A stretch of 64,000 nt of DNA from Selenomonas ruminantium AC2024. GTDB taxonomy: Bacteria; Bacillota; Negativicutes; Selenomonadales; Selenomonadaceae. The DNA is taken from positions 2,728,001-2,792,000 of the forward strand of contig NZ_JIAC01000001.1 of the NCBI RefSeq assembly GCF_000687995.1. Direction: 5' to 3'. The notes beneath the pieces were generated by a model. That model was not told where the DNA came from. It ran no database searches and was given only the letters and a program-made list of their open reading frames with translations. How positions within the stretch are numbered: the first letter of the stretch is position 1; each line of letters begins with the position of its first letter. Shown in pieces: positions 63,305 to 64,000 of this stretch. The translations under genes and the position numbers were made by a program.

Positions 63305-64000
63305 TTACAGATAACCGTAAGGACTTACCGGCGAGCCGTTCTGGCGCACCTCGAAATGGCAGTGGGGGCCGGTAGAGTTGCCAGTGGAACCGCAGTAAGC
63401 GATGGTTTCGCCCTGGCTCACCTGCTGGCCGACTGACGCCGCCAAAGACTGATTATGACCATAGAGGGTGGTGATGCCGCCGCCATGGTTGATGATTATC
63501 GTATTGCCGTAGCCGGAAATCCAGCCCGCATATTCCACGGTGCCGGAGGCAGCTGCTGCAATCGGCACGCCATAGTCCGCACCGATATCGATACCGCTGT
63601 GGAACTTCTGCGTGCCCGTAATGGGATGGGTACGCCAGCCAAATTCAGAGGTAATCGTACCGCCCACGGGCCAAATCATGGAGCCATTGCCGCCCGCCAT
63701 TGCGCCAGCCGGAGCATTGGCCATGCTGCTGCGCCGCAGCATTTCCTCAATCTGCTTGGAAGCGGCCATCATTTCATCATACTGGCGGTCTACCGTGGCC
63801 TTATCGTTTTTCATCTGGTCGATGATGGCCTTGCGCTTGCGGACCTTTTCTTCCATGATTTCCCGGGCCTGACGGGCTTTTAATTCCTGCTCCGCCCGGG
63901 CTTCTTTATCTTTTTCGAGGCTCTTCTGCGTCTCTTCGATTTCGCTCTTTTCTTCCAGCACCACATGAACCAAATCATAGTCCTGCTTGATGACCTTTTT
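63305..64000 (-). CDS. M23 (LytM/EnvC-like) peptidoglycan peptidase, N-terminus cut off by the window edge
   Basis: The visible part of about 230 residues is a coiled coil of charged heptads (EEKSEIEETQKSLEKDKEAR, up to about residue 90 of the visible part) followed by a C-terminal M23 domain: GWRTHPITG, HSGIDIGADYG (HxxxD), HGGGITTLYGHNQSL and HCHFEVR (HxH). All zinc ligands of an active endopeptidase are present. The frame stays open to base 64000, so the start and any signal peptide lie outside. It resembles EnvC-type hydrolases that act in septum splitting, and it is followed by ctpA. Confidence 0.9.
   Translation of the reverse strand, partial: KKVIKQDYDLVHVVLEEKSEIEETQKSLEKDKEARAEQELKARQAREIMEEKVRKRKAIIDQMKNDKATVDRQYDEMMAASKQIEEMLRRSSMANAPAGAMAGGNGSMIWPVGGTITSEFGWRTHPITGTQKFHSGIDIGADYGVPIAAAASGTVEYAGWISGYGNTIIINHGGGITTLYGHNQSLAASVGQQVSQGETIAYCGSTGNSTGPHCHFEVRQNGSPVSPYGYL

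Overview
The window looks like chromosome of a diderm Firmicute of the class Negativicutes, most likely Selenomonas or a close relative. It combines Firmicutes traits (a YjfB-type motility protein, HemZ, strong Shine-Dalgarno sites, several TTG starts, a fused IIBCA beta-glucoside PTS) with outer-membrane machinery (a TolC-type channel and a secretin). Species assignment is inference only. Coding is dense and mostly on the minus strand. No rRNA, tRNA, CRISPR array or transposase gene was seen.

Layout. 1-5.2 kb: truncated 5-formyl-THF cyclo-ligase, yajC, tgt, yjfB, a DUF4153 membrane protein and queE-queD (queuosine, with tgt). 5.2-9.6 kb: beta-glucoside PTS, 6-phospho-beta-glucosidase and an RpiR regulator. 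9.7-13.5 kb: envelope cluster (WecG/TagA glycosyltransferase, psd, pssA, GT2) and a small orphan gene. 14.3-23.7 kb: fur-hemZ-hisS-aspS and recJ-relA. 24.2-35 kb: a complete but rearranged Tad/Flp pilus operon with two TadZ/CpaE-type ATPases, facing a prepilin peptidase. 35-39.5 kb: tripartite MacA-MacB-TolC-like efflux operon. 39.7-41.5 kb: recQ. 42-56.4 kb: a long pectin/uronate catabolic operon (uxaB, uxaA, uxaC, eda, GH28, GPH transporter, GH105, sugar isomerase, kdgK, kduI, kduD, GltD-like oxidoreductase). 56.5-58.6 kb: two PEP-hydrolase-family TIM-barrel proteins, one fused to an AraC DNA-binding domain. 58.7-60.6 kb: a YgiB/YgiC-like pair. 61.4-64 kb: a DUF2939 protein, a C-terminal processing protease and a truncated M23 peptidase.

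The uronate genes form one converging pathway. Oligogalacturonides enter by the GPH carrier and are cut in the cytosol by GH28 and GH105. Galacturonate goes through UxaC, UxaB and UxaA, and unsaturated uronate through KduI and KduD. Both routes meet at 2-keto-3-deoxygluconate, which KdgK and Eda convert to pyruvate and glyceraldehyde 3-phosphate.

The most unusual content is a 570-590 bp non-coding repeat present three times (13614-14181 inverted, 41453-42043, 60702-61293). Each copy is a symmetrical head-to-head pair of homologous hairpin modules of about 200 nt placed 51-52 nt either side of a near-palindrome of 20 bp. The stems show compensatory base changes between copies. I do not recognise it as a described element. 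A second lead is a shared sigma-28-like promoter (CTTAAC-14-TTCGATAT) in front of yjfB and the orphan gene at 13132-13518.
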